Source: Verrucomicrobiota bacterium
GTDB taxonomy: Bacteria > Verrucomicrobiota > Verrucomicrobiia > Verrucomicrobiales > DEV007
Direction of reading: 5' to 3'
DNA length: 49,657 bases
Assembly: GCA_030625775.1 (NCBI GenBank)
Contig: DAOUQC010000031.1
Coordinates: 1-49,657 of the forward strand
The notes under the pieces were generated by a model, which saw only the letters and a program-made list of their open reading frames with translations, was not told where the DNA came from and did not search any database. Shown here one piece after another: positions 24,530 through 32,959 of the stretch (the stretch's first letter is position 1; each line of letters starts with the position of its first letter). The position numbers and the translations under genes are program-made.

Positions 24530-25855
24530 TCACAAAAATTCACCAAACACCTCGGCAGTAGATTCGGTCATCTCATCCAATCCGCGATGCTCCATTACAA
24601 ATCGCTGTCCCTTTTTCCCCATGGCCTGACGCTCATCCGGCGAATTCAACAAGTCGACCAACGCCGTTGCCAGAACGCCCTGGTCCCCTGGAGATACCAG
24701 ACGCCCTGCACCACTTTCCCGTATCACTCCGGCAAAACCACCGCCTTCCGGTTCGACAACAGGAATCCCGCAGGTCATGGCTTCCAGCACGTACAAACCC
24801 TTGGGTTCAATGGCCACCGCCGGAACGGAAAAAACATCGATACCGGGAAAAAATGCCTGTTTACCCTCTTTATCAGGAGAGATCACCACCTCGCTTACAT
24901 CCACCAAGCCCGCTTTTACCAGCTTCGCCTGTTGCACTTCGAGGAACTCCCGGTCTTTCTCCATCAACCAGCCGCCCACCTTCAAACGCACCTTTTCCAT
25001 TCCCGGTTTTTCTTTCAGCTCGATAAAGGCATCCACTAAAAGGTCGAGCCCTTTCTCAGGACAGAGGCGGGCAAAAAAACCGATGGTGAGAGCTGATTCG
25101 GAGGCGTTCTGACTGCGTTGTTCATCACAGCCGGCAGCCATTCCCTGCAAAGCTTCAGTGTCGATTCCAAGTTTTGTCAGATGGAATTTTTCTGCCGGTA
25201 TATCCAACAAATCTCCCATCACTTTCGCGTAAGGCTCATTGAAAACCAGAAAACCATCGACCTTACCAGCCAGGCCTTGCATCTCAGTGATCACCTTCTT
25301 TTTGTAAGGAGCGATCAAGTCATTCAAAAATACATCATCCCCCTGGAGATTGACCAACACAGGAATCTCCAATTCTCTTTTGATTGAGGGCACAACACCT
25401 CCGATCAACAGATTGGAAAGCACGATCAGATCCGGCTTCGCTTCCTCCTTCAACCACTTCATCAAACGAGCGACTTCCTTGCGTTGATAACCTGATTCCC
25501 CCCGTGCCATCGACAAAGCAAGGCTGCCCAGCTCCTTGCCATCCACTTTCACCGCACGTGCGGACAGACGAGAGATGAGTGCTGGATTATCCAACCAACG
25601 ATCGAGAAAGCCCGGCAGATGACGAAACAAGGGGATTTTCTGCTGCAGGAATACATTTATACCGCCAAAAAACACCCGATCCACGCTGACATCTTCTTCG
25701 TCGGTGCGAATGGGCGTATAGAGCGGCAGTAGCTGGATGTTCACTCCGCGTTTCAGCAATCCACGGGTCACCGCATTGTCATGCATGCAACTGCCGCAAT
25801 ACATACCTGCAGCTCCAGCCGTCAAATAAATCACTCTGGCTTCGTTCAGACGCAT
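24530..25855 (-). CDS. Glycosyltransferase family 4 protein
   Basis: 441 residues with a GT-B fold. The N-terminal donor-side domain starts YLTAGAAGMYCGSCMHDNAV, where a CGSC motif sits in the glycine-rich loop. The C-terminal domain has GFFARLCPEKGLDLLVDAF, then SVPAVAIEPKGLYVLEAMTCGIPVVEPEGGG, which contains the GT4 E-x7-E element (Glu of IEPKGLYVLEAM). Transfers a sugar from a nucleotide-sugar with retention of configuration; donor and acceptor are unknown. Cytoplasmic, with no membrane segments. No wall or polysaccharide operon surrounds it. Confidence 0.88.
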   Translation of the reverse strand: MRLNEARVIYLTAGAAGMYCGSCMHDNAVTRGLLKRGVNIQLLPLYTPIRTDEEDVSVDRVFFGGINVFLQQKIPLFRHLPGFLDRWLDNPALISRLSARAVKVDGKELGSLALSMARGESGYQRKEVARLMKWLKEEAKPDLIVLSNLLIGGVVPSIKRELEIPVLVNLQGDDVFLNDLIAPYKKKVITEMQGLAGKVDGFLVFNEPYAKVMGDLLDIPAEKFHLTKLGIDTEALQGMAAGCDEQRSQNASESALTIGFFARLCPEKGLDLLVDAFIELKEKPGMEKVRLKVGGWLMEKDREFLEVQQAKLVKAGLVDVSEVVISPDKEGKQAFFPGIDVFSVPAVAIEPKGLYVLEAMTCGIPVVEPEGGGFAGVIRESGAGRLVSPGDQGVLATALVDLLNSPDERQAMGKKGQRFVMEHRGLDEMTESTAEVFGEFL

Positions 25856-25954
25856 CTTTTACATTTAGGATTAATCAATTATCATGTAGCCCTTTATGAC
25901 ACTCGGTAGCCATAGGTGTTACTGACAATAATAGCCTATCTCTCCAAGCCTACA

Positions 25955-26926
25955 ATGATTGCGAATAAATTCATCTTCTTCTGCGTTTTGAGCGCTGGGC
26001 TTTGTTTATCGACAAGCTCTTCATCCGCGCGAACTTTCACTAATCAGGCAGGGAAAAAAATCGAGGCGCGAATCGTCAGCGTCAAAGGGGATAACGTGAC
26101 GATCAAAATGGCGAATGGCAAGGTTTTCACCCTTGGCATCGCAACTCTCTCAAAAACTGATCAGGAATTTATACATTCGAAGGACAGCTCCCCTTCTCCT
26201 GATACCCCCACCTTCGGCAAACCCGACGAGCGAATCAAAGCAGGAGCAACCGTAAAGCTGGATTTTCCCGATCTGAGCCCTGACCGTAAAGATCAACCCG
26301 CCGCTCTCAATATGCGTGTTCCAGACAAATATGATCCTAACAAACCCGTTCCTCTCATCGTCTGGTTGGGTGGAGGCGATGGAGGTAATTCTGCCGGTTC
26401 CTGTTCATCTCTGGTGGATCAGAAAAAATTCCTCATGGTTGGACTGCCCTACCCAAAAGGTGCCAATAATCCTGGTCAGGCCAATATGGTCGGTGAATTT
26501 GAGGATATCTGGGCCTACCACCAAACCATGCTCGATGAAATCACCAAACTGGTTCCCAATATTGATCCCAAACTGCGTATCATAGCAGGATTCAGCAACG
26601 GAGGTCATGCCATTGACGGTATGATGGCTGAAAAAGAATTCCGTGATTTTTTCAAAGTCTACGTTCTCATCGATGGAGGAAAAGATGAAGGCCGTTATTC
26701 AGGAATGGCTGGAAATTTTGCTTATGTTGCCTGGGGAACCGAAGGCAATAACAACTCCGCCAGCGCCCAGAGTGTGGCCAAGTCTGCCAAGCGCGGAAAA
26801 ATGACGGTGGAGTCTCATGGCATGGAGGGTGTGGGACATGCCTTTCCCGCTGAAGAAAAGGCGCTGGTTAAAAAGTGGATTACTGAAACGGTCATCCCCG
26901 GATTATCGCCCCAATCAGCTGAGTGA
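25955..26926 (+). CDS. Exported SHD1-alpha/beta-hydrolase fusion
   Basis: 323 residues from the ATG at 25955, which starts the signal peptide (MIANKFIFFCVLSAGLCLST, ending near residue 25). The upstream ATG at 25916 would put 13 unneeded residues first. Residues 26-75 are an SLA1-homology domain 1 (RTFTNQAGKKIEARI, VTIKMANGKVFTLGIATLS). Residues about 95-320 form an alpha/beta-hydrolase resembling PHB-depolymerase/feruloyl-esterase types: oxyanion segment IVWLGGGDGGNS, Ser214 in GFSNGG, and His295 in GVGHAF; the acid is probably in VLIDGGKDEGR. Outside the cytoplasm. The SHD1 arrangement echoes the C39-like protein at 3346-4848. Confidence 0.88.
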   Translation: MIANKFIFFCVLSAGLCLSTSSSSARTFTNQAGKKIEARIVSVKGDNVTIKMANGKVFTLGIATLSKTDQEFIHSKDSSPSPDTPTFGKPDERIKAGATVKLDFPDLSPDRKDQPAALNMRVPDKYDPNKPVPLIVWLGGGDGGNSAGSCSSLVDQKKFLMVGLPYPKGANNPGQANMVGEFEDIWAYHQTMLDEITKLVPNIDPKLRIIAGFSNGGHAIDGMMAEKEFRDFFKVYVLIDGGKDEGRYSGMAGNFAYVAWGTEGNNNSASAQSVAKSAKRGKMTVESHGMEGVGHAFPAEEKALVKKWITETVIPGLSPQSAE

Positions 26927-26939
26927 ACTTTTCCCTACC

Positions 26940-27869
26940 CTACCTGAGAAAATAGATCAGCACCGTCACCACCAGTCCAGCCAGCAGAGTCGAATAAAAA
27001 ACCGCTGCTGCCGCGAATCGACTATCAGCTTTGAATTCATGAGCCAGCAGCGCTGTGTTCACCGCGACCGGGGACGCCGCGCCAACGATCAATACGGCTG
27101 AAATTACCGCATCAAAACCGAATAATTTAGCGAGCAAAAACGCTGCCGCTGGTCCCCCAAGCAAACGAATGCCCAAAGCCCATGCCAGGCGGCTTTCGAT
27201 TCGCGGCGGACGAGTTTTCGACAACTGCACTCCCAAAGTGATCAAAGCAAAGGCCACCAGACTACTGGCAAGATAAGTAAGTGGCTTCCAAATGAAGGTG
27301 ACTTCTTCCAGCGGGTTCCCCATCGACCTCATTAGTAGCGCAATCACAATCGCATAAATCGAAGGCTGGCGCAGCATCGGCAGAAAGCGTTTCCAGCGAT
27401 TTTTCTGAACCACCTGATCACCCTGCGCACTCGCCAGGAAAATTCCGATGGAAAAAGTGGAAATATTCATCGTCATCAGCACAAACACCTGGATCACCGG
27501 CCCTGTTTCGGGAAAAGCCAGTGCCATCAGAGGAATGCCCCAATTGCCCGAATTGTAAAACATGGTGGACAACTGCAAGCCCATCCTCTGCTGGGCCGTT
27601 TCCCGGCGCAAGGCTGAAACCAGACTGCTCATCAAAAACATCACCGCCAAAATGCAAAGAGTGAAGATCACCACTTTCCCTCCCATGGCCTGTGGCAACT
27701 GCGAAGAGGACACCCGGACAAAAATGAAAGACGGCACAAAAAGGTAGATGTTCAGTTTGACCAGAGTATCGAGTTGCAGATCAAATTTTCGATCCATCCC
27801 CCATCCCACACCCACCAATAGAATGATCGGCAGGCACACGTCCCTGAATATTTCCACAAATGTCAGCAT
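26940..27869 (-). CDS. AEC-family transporter (auxin-efflux-carrier type)
   Basis: 309 residues, about ten transmembrane helices in two five-helix halves. Typical features are an N-terminal LPIILLVGVGWGMDRKF and the second-half signature LLGGPAAAFLLAKLFG with GAASPVAVNTALLAHEF. Exports or moves organic anions such as malonate or malate; the substrate is unknown. Its stop is 13 bp from that of the convergent SHD1-hydrolase gene. Confidence 0.87.
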   Translation of the reverse strand: MLTFVEIFRDVCLPIILLVGVGWGMDRKFDLQLDTLVKLNIYLFVPSFIFVRVSSSQLPQAMGGKVVIFTLCILAVMFLMSSLVSALRRETAQQRMGLQLSTMFYNSGNWGIPLMALAFPETGPVIQVFVLMTMNISTFSIGIFLASAQGDQVVQKNRWKRFLPMLRQPSIYAIVIALLMRSMGNPLEEVTFIWKPLTYLASSLVAFALITLGVQLSKTRPPRIESRLAWALGIRLLGGPAAAFLLAKLFGFDAVISAVLIVGAASPVAVNTALLAHEFKADSRFAAAAVFYSTLLAGLVVTVLIYFLR

Positions 27870-28114
27870 TGAGCGATCACCTTAGCGTCCTGGGACCCCG
27901 GGAAAAGCGGCTATAGGCAAATTTTGATAAAAATTTCGTGCAGGGCTTGCATTTTCGATTCTAACGTGGAGAATTGTGTTTCGAGCGTAGTTTTTCTGTC
28001 GCATTCAATAGAAGTCAAATCGTCATGCGGATATAAGTATTCGCTGATGATTGAAAACCCGATAAGCGGGCAAATCATTGGAGTTGCGGAGTAACAAGCA
28101 CGAAATTTACAGAT

Positions 28115-28573
28115 ATGAACACAAAAATGTATGTGGGGAATCTCCCCTATGAAACCACTGAAGATGATATTCGCACACTGTTTTCCGCGCATGGTCAGGT
28201 GAACGACATCGCTGTCGTCATGGATCGCGAAACCGGTCGACCACGCGGATTTGCTTTTGTCACAATGAACGACAAGGATGGCATGGAAGCCGCAATTCGC
28301 GAGCTGGATGGCCATGACTTCAAGGGACGGCAACTGAAAATCAATGAAGCACGCCCTCGTGAAAATCGCAGTGGCGGAGGAGGAGGAGGCGGCGGCGGCG
28401 GCGGCTATCGCGGTAACAGTGGTGGCGGCGGCGGTGACTACGGCGGTGGTGGCGGTGGTGGTGGTGACTACGGCGGCGGTGGCGGTGGCGGTGGCGGCGG
28501 TGGTGGCTACGGTAAACGCAAAAGTGGCGGAGGAAGTCGCAAAGGCGGCAGACGGAAGGAAGAAGGCTGGTAG
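28115..28573 (+). CDS. RRM RNA-binding protein with Gly-rich tail
   Basis: 152 residues. Residues 4-80 are a single RNA-recognition motif with RNP2 MYVGNL and RNP1 RGFAFVTM, both intact. Residues 88-138 are almost only Gly with Tyr, Asp, Ser and Arg ([11 protein letters not shown] type), followed by a short basic end ([18 protein letters not shown]). Such bacterial RRM proteins bind single-stranded RNA and are often cold-induced. A TATAAG at 28032-28037 could be its -10 box, giving a leader of about 70 nt. Followed by a strong terminator, so expressed as a single-gene unit. The DEAD-box helicase with a similar tail is 1.5 kb away. Confidence 0.92.
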   Translation: MNTKMYVGNLPYETTEDDIRTLFSAHGQVNDIAVVMDRETGRPRGFAFVTMNDKDGMEAAIRELDGHDFKGRQLKINEARPRENRSGGGGGGGGGGGYRGNSGGGGGDYGGGGGGGGDYGGGGGGGGGGGGYGKRKSGGGSRKGGRRKEEGW

Positions 28574-28607
28574 TACAAGCTGAAACCCTGATTTAATTTC
28601 AACATGA

Positions 28608-28638
28608 GCGGAACCTGAATCAGGTTCCGCTTTTTTTT
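28608..28638 (+). terminator. Strong Rho-independent terminator
   Basis: GCGGAACCTGA (28608-28618) and TCAGGTTCCGC (28620-28630) are perfectly complementary and followed directly by eight T residues (28631-28638). It ends the RRM gene transcript and lies 32 bp before the next rightward gene, which must have its own promoter or depend on read-through. Confidence 0.95.
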
Positions 28639-28670
28639 GCCAACAACATTTTAACCCATTACGAAAAGGC

Positions 28671-29426
28671 ATGAGTCCCAAACCACAATTTCAGGAACTC
28701 GATTATCGTAAAACCTCACTCGGCGAGCTTATCCTCAGACGCCGCACCGTACTTTCCCTGGATAATCTAGAAGTCCACGAGATCATCCTTGGTGACAGCT
28801 TTCTCATGTCCAGCCTCTTCACTGCGGTTGAGGTAGCCCTCTCCGATCTTGGCCTCGCTGCACTGGAAAACTCTAAGCACAGCGACTCTGAATGGGATGT
28901 TGTCGTTGGAGGACTGGGCTTGGGTTACACGGCACGCGCCGCACTCAAAAACCCCAAAGTCCGCTCACTCGCTGTCGTCGAAACTCTTGAGGCCGTCATC
29001 GACTGGCACCAGCAGGCATTGGTTCCTCTTGGCCCGGAACTGACCGGCGATTCTCGATGTCATTTTGTCCACGGCGATTTTTTTGCTCTAGCCCTCGACA
29101 CGAGTGACTCCGCCAGCTTTGATCCGGAAAAACCCGGACAAAAGCTTCATGCGGTGCTGCTCGATATCGATCACTCGCCGAGCAAACTGCTGGACGAGCA
29201 AAATGGCAAATTCTATCAAACTGAAGGGTTACGCTGCCTGGCGGATAAACTTCATCCCGGAGGCATCTTCGCCCTGTGGTCAGACGACCCACCCGATGAT
29301 GATTTTATGAAGTCGCTCGAAGAGGTTTTCGTCTCCTGTGAGTCTCACATCGTCACTTTTGACAATCCGATTCGCGGCGGCGAGTCATCGAGTACGGTCT
29401 ACATCGCACGGCGTTCGCCTACATAA
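28671..29426 (+). CDS. Spermidine-synthase-like SAM-fold protein (copy A)
   Basis: 251 residues, class I methyltransferase fold of the polyamine-aminopropyltransferase superfamily. The glycine-rich nucleotide loop is VVVGGLGLGYTARAAL (residues 80-85 GGLGLG). The acidic strand end is VVETLEAVIDWHQQ, and LDIDHSPSKLL is the motif-IV region; GGIFALWSDDPPDDDF closes the domain. The Asp-Tyr pair typical of true spermidine synthases was not seen, so the substrate is open. Its 3' end overlaps by 28 bp the 3' end of a clearly related gene on the other strand. Cytoplasmic. Confidence 0.82.
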   Translation: MSPKPQFQELDYRKTSLGELILRRRTVLSLDNLEVHEIILGDSFLMSSLFTAVEVALSDLGLAALENSKHSDSEWDVVVGGLGLGYTARAALKNPKVRSLAVVETLEAVIDWHQQALVPLGPELTGDSRCHFVHGDFFALALDTSDSASFDPEKPGQKLHAVLLDIDHSPSKLLDEQNGKFYQTEGLRCLADKLHPGGIFALWSDDPPDDDFMKSLEEVFVSCESHIVTFDNPIRGGESSSTVYIARRSPT

Positions 29427-30079
29427 ATCCGGTTGGCTGCCCGTTTGGCACGCTCGTGAGTTTTGGCCTCGATCTCTTCAGCGTCAAAACCCGCCTTGCG
29501 CAACTGACGAAAAAAACCCGGCTCCGGATCTGCCGACCAGAATGCAGCGTGCCCTCGCTCTTTTAGTGAATCGTAAACCATCGCCAAGCCATTCTCATCG
29601 TAGAGCCTCGCATTGTCAGACTGCACAAATGCTGCCGGGCCATTATCGACATCCAGCAAAATCGCATCGTAATAGGATGCTCCACTTTGCATGATGCAGT
29701 CATAGACATCTCCGGCAAAAATGCTCACCCGTTGATCATCGAGCAAGGCCCCGTTTAAATCGCCCAGGTGTTCACGGTTCCAGTCAATCACTTCAGGTAT
29801 CAACTCGGCCACACAAACTTTCGCAGATTTTCCCACCAGTTCCAATACTCGCTTGAGACTAAATCCCAATCCCAGTCCACCCACCAAAACTCTCGGTGAC
29901 CGAGACTTGTCGCAACACCGGCAAGCGGCATCCGCCAGCATTGCTTCGGACAAGGTCCAACCGGAACTCATTAACTGAGAACCATTCAGCTTCAGGGAAT
30001 ACTGTCCATCGTGTTCGTGCAGAGAAAAACGGGCGCCATCCGGTGTCCGTGTCTCCGCCAAATTACGTGTCGGTTTCAT
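29399..30079 (-). CDS. Spermidine-synthase-like SAM-fold protein (copy B)
   Basis: 226 residues, a paralogue of the gene that converges on it. Matching blocks: VLVGGLGLGFSLKRVLEL (67-72 GGLGLG), VAELIPEVIDWNREHLGDL, DAILLDVDNGPAAFV, YDENGLAMVYDSLKERG and AAFWSADPEPGFFRQL. The first 50 residues differ from copy A and carry DGARFSLHEHDGQYSLKLNG. SAM- or decarboxySAM-dependent transferase by fold; substrate unknown. The stop (cta at 29399-29401) lies inside the last codons of copy A. Its start is 6 bp downstream of the stop of the DEAD-box helicase gene on the same strand, so it may be transcribed with the helicase. Confidence 0.82.
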   Translation of the reverse strand: MKPTRNLAETRTPDGARFSLHEHDGQYSLKLNGSQLMSSGWTLSEAMLADAACRCCDKSRSPRVLVGGLGLGFSLKRVLELVGKSAKVCVAELIPEVIDWNREHLGDLNGALLDDQRVSIFAGDVYDCIMQSGASYYDAILLDVDNGPAAFVQSDNARLYDENGLAMVYDSLKERGHAAFWSADPEPGFFRQLRKAGFDAEEIEAKTHERAKRAANRIYVGERRAM

Positions 30080-30085
30080 CTAAGG

Positions 30086-31432
30086 TCAGGCAGCACTGCG
30101 ATTACCCGACGATCGACGACGGGAAGAATTACGGCGTCTCCCAGAAGAAGATCGACCACCACCGCCACCACCACTGCTTCGGCGGCTCGAATATCCACCA
30201 TCTCCGGAACGTCGTCCTCCGCCCCCACGTCCATTTCTCTTCTTTTCCGCCGCCGCGTTGACATCAGCCTCGTTCATCTGGAAACCCTCGATATCCTCAA
30301 CCGGAATGGAACGTTTCAAAAGTCGTTCGATATCCCGCAAAAGTCCACGCTCGTCGGCGCTGACCAATGAATGGGCCGCCCCCTCTTCTCCTGCTCGTCC
30401 GGTACGTCCGATGCGATGCACGTAATCTTCAGGGACATTCGGCAGGTCAAAGTTTACAACATGCGGCAGGCGATTGATATCAATCCCACGCGAGGCCACA
30501 TCCGTAGCCACCAGCACTCGGACCCTCCCTGATTTGAAATCTGCCAGAGCTTTGGTTCGTGCTCCCTGACTCTTGTTGCCATGAATCGCCGTTGCGGAAA
30601 TACCGTCACTGTCCAGCTGTTTTGCCAGGCGATTGGAACCGTGTTTGGTGCGATTAAAAACCAACACCTGATTCCATTCCCGGTCGCGAATGAGATGGGC
30701 CAGCAAAAAACGTTTTTCGACTTTTGCCACCGGATGCACCACCTGCTCCACTTTCTCGGCAGCCGTATTGCGACGAGCCACCTCGACAAAAACCGGGTCA
30801 TGCAAAATGCCTTCGGACAGTTTCTTGATCTCGTCCGAGTAAGTCGCAGAAAAAAGCAAATTCTGACGACGACCCGGCAGAAGCTTCAATATCTTACGAA
30901 TGTCGTGAATGAATCCCATGTCCAACATGCGGTCCGCTTCATCCAGCACCAGGATTTCGATTTGGGAAAGATCAACCGTGCCCTGCCCTGCATGATCGAG
31001 CAAACGGCCGGGCGTGGCGATGAGAATATCGACCCCACGACGCAAACGGCTGATCTGTGGATTAATCCCCACCCCACCAAAAATGACGGTAGAACTGAGT
31101 TCCAGTCCTTTGCCATAATTGACCACGCTTTCACCGATCTGCGCCGCCAATTCGCGAGTAGGCGTGATGATCAGAGCCCGCGGCAAATGGCGGCGGCGCT
31201 TTCCATTGCGATTAGAATCAGAGGGAGCCGGACGTTGTTCGGCCAGCAGTTGAAGCAAGGGCAAGGTAAAAGCCGCCGTCTTTCCAGTGCCGGTCTGTGC
31301 TCCCCCCAACAGATCACGGCCATCGAGAATAGGTGGAATAGCCTTTGCCTGAATCTGGCTGGGTTCTGTGTAGCCTTTTGCAGCTACTGCTTCGAGTAAT
31401 TCGGCACGCAGGCCGAGTTGATTAAATGACAT
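30086..31432 (-). CDS. DEAD-box RNA helicase, RhlE-like, with basic Gly/Ser tail
   Basis: 448 residues. Motifs in order: Q motif FNQLGL and GYTEPSQIQ, motif I AQTGTGKT (45-52), PTRELA (91-96), GG, TPGRLLD, DEAD (164-167), SAT (195-197), [13 protein letters not shown] and [10 protein letters not shown]. The helicase core ends near residue 375. From about 390 on, the tail is unstructured Arg/Gly/Ser ([22 protein letters not shown] type), suited to RNA binding. Unwinds RNA duplexes in ribosome assembly or mRNA turnover by family knowledge. The gene for SAM-fold copy B starts 6 bp downstream of its stop. Confidence 0.95.
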   Translation of the reverse strand: MSFNQLGLRAELLEAVAAKGYTEPSQIQAKAIPPILDGRDLLGGAQTGTGKTAAFTLPLLQLLAEQRPAPSDSNRNGKRRRHLPRALIITPTRELAAQIGESVVNYGKGLELSSTVIFGGVGINPQISRLRRGVDILIATPGRLLDHAGQGTVDLSQIEILVLDEADRMLDMGFIHDIRKILKLLPGRRQNLLFSATYSDEIKKLSEGILHDPVFVEVARRNTAAEKVEQVVHPVAKVEKRFLLAHLIRDREWNQVLVFNRTKHGSNRLAKQLDSDGISATAIHGNKSQGARTKALADFKSGRVRVLVATDVASRGIDINRLPHVVNFDLPNVPEDYVHRIGRTGRAGEEGAAHSLVSADERGLLRDIERLLKRSIPVEDIEGFQMNEADVNAAAEKKRNGRGGGGRRSGDGGYSSRRSSGGGGGGRSSSGRRRNSSRRRSSGNRSAA

Positions 31433-31852
31433 TTGTTTTAGATATAATTTTCAATATGATCGGGCGATGACTGACCAACAGTTTACTTGGTTTGTAATTA
31501 CTCAGTTCACACGATTAGCAAATAGCAAAAGCGGAGCAGCAACACGTCCCAAGCAATAATACGCCCGGTAAATTTACGAGATGACATTGAAGAGCCGTCA
31601 TCCCTTCCCTCGGTAAAAGTTGGCGCGCCGATAACCGGTTGGCACCCTGGCTTCAGCTGAAACGCCAAAGCTTGACCCGCCCAAAGGACACCCGAATCCC
31701 TCTGATGTCAATTGGAGAATGATCCCTCTTTTTTACAAACCCTCTTCTCTACTTTTTCTTCATTCGTATCCATTCGTGGTTCTCCTTCCTCATATTTTCG
31801 TTTGCGTCCAGCCCTGCCCGTTCTAGTTTGCGGCGTTAATCAATCACACACC
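31433..31852. other. 420-bp intergenic region, divergent promoters and ACGAATGG-type repeat
   Basis: Lies between the divergent helicase and aminotransferase genes, so it must hold both promoters; none stands out clearly. A weak stem GATGAC/GTCATC is at 31580-31602. A repeat containing CATTCGTATCCATTCGTGG sits at 31761-31779. An in-frame extension of the aminotransferase ORF covers 31712-31852 but reads as low-quality Ser/Phe/Leu sequence. No small gene is supported. Confidence 0.6.
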
Positions 31853-32932
31853 ATGTCCGACCATATCCGACTCTACATTCCCGGCCCGATCGAAGTTTCA
31901 CCGAGTAGCTTTGAAGCCATGTCTACACCGATGATTGGGCATCGTGGCAAAGAGTTCCAGGAGCTTTACGGCGGTATGCAGGAGCGCCTGCAAACGCTTT
32001 TCGAAACCAAACAACCGGTCTTTCTCAGCACCTCTTCAGCCTGGGGAATCATGGAAGGCTCGCTGCGCAACCTGGTCGCTAAAAAGGTGCTGTGCTGTGG
32101 CAATGGGGCCTTCTCGGACAAGTGGGTCGATGTCGCTCAACGTTGTGGCAAGCAGGCCGAAGGGCTGATGTTCGAATGGGGACAGCCCGTCGATCCTGAG
32201 GCAGTCAGAGAGAAACTCAACTCCGGCGAGTTCGATGCCGTGACTTTGGTCCACAATGAAACTTCCACCGGCGTCACCAGCCCCTTGGCCGAGATCGCTG
32301 CCGTGGTGCGTGAATTCGAAGACGTGATGTTGATCGTCGACACCGTTTCATCGTTCTCCGCAGTGCCGACACCGGTCGACGCACTCGGCATTGATGTCAT
32401 GCTCACCGGCAGCCAGAAAGCCCTGGCCCTGCCTCCCGGCCTGGCTCTGTTCACTGTGTCGGATGCCGCTTTTGCTCGCGCCGAGACTTTGAATGATCGT
32501 GGTTATTACTTTGATTTTCTCGAATTCAAAAAGAACCAGGAGAAAAACATGACCCCCAGCACTCCGTGTATTCACACCATCAACGGACTGAGTGCCAAGC
32601 TGGATGACATCTTTAACGAAGGACTTGGAAATCGTTATGCCCGCCACGAGCGGCTCAACGGTCTGGTCGCCGACTGGGTCACCAACAACGGCTTTGAGTT
32701 TTTTGCGCCGGAAGGTTTCCGTTCCAAGAGTCTGACTTGTATCAAAAACAACCGTGAGATCGACGTGCCGCGTTTCAGCCAATTGATACGCAAAAATCAT
32801 TCCATCGCCATCAATGGCGGTTACGGAAAGATCAAAGGTCTCACCTTCCGGGTTTCGAACATGGGTAACGAAACCGATGAAACCATGGGGGAAGTGCTGG
32901 CGGCGATGGATGATTCGCTTGCCAAGCTTTGA
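31853..32932 (+). CDS. Class V aminotransferase (alanine/serine-glyoxylate type)
   Basis: 359 residues from the ATG at 31853, where family homology begins (IRLYIPGPIEVSPS). The frame extends 47 codons upstream but those residues are not family-like. PLP fold-type I features: GHRGKEFQELY, STSSAWGIMEGSLRNLV, Asp163 in LIVDTVSSFSAVP, and the Schiff-base Lys189 in TGSQKALALPPGLAL. A small-molecule aminotransferase acting on alanine, serine or a related donor with a 2-oxo acid. First of three rightward genes with gaps of 27 and 1 bp, so co-expression with the epimerase and DUF1611 genes is expected. Cytoplasmic. Confidence 0.92.
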   Translation: MSDHIRLYIPGPIEVSPSSFEAMSTPMIGHRGKEFQELYGGMQERLQTLFETKQPVFLSTSSAWGIMEGSLRNLVAKKVLCCGNGAFSDKWVDVAQRCGKQAEGLMFEWGQPVDPEAVREKLNSGEFDAVTLVHNETSTGVTSPLAEIAAVVREFEDVMLIVDTVSSFSAVPTPVDALGIDVMLTGSQKALALPPGLALFTVSDAAFARAETLNDRGYYFDFLEFKKNQEKNMTPSTPCIHTINGLSAKLDDIFNEGLGNRYARHERLNGLVADWVTNNGFEFFAPEGFRSKSLTCIKNNREIDVPRFSQLIRKNHSIAINGGYGKIKGLTFRVSNMGNETDETMGEVLAAMDDSLAKL

Positions 32933-32959
32933 TTATTCTGAACATTGCAGGCACCCGCT

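Noticed and set aside
28344-28583. Ala/Val-rich ORF in another frame of the RRM gene's Gly tail
   Set aside because: It is the frame-shifted reading of GGN repeats and has no start context.
27911-28681. Long minus-strand ORF opposite the RRM gene
   Set aside because: Its Ala/Thr/Val composition is the antisense of the Gly-rich tail; the RRM frame has intact RNP motifs.
30581-31399. 272-codon plus-strand ORF opposite the helicase
   Set aside because: All helicase motifs are in the minus frame; no features here.
31580-31602. GATGAC/GTCATC stem as a terminator or riboswitch
   Set aside because: Only 6 bp with an 11-nt loop and no T-tract; located between divergent genes.
31712-31852. N-terminal extension of the aminotransferase
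   Set aside because: Ser/Phe-rich, not family-like; homology starts at the ATG at 31853.
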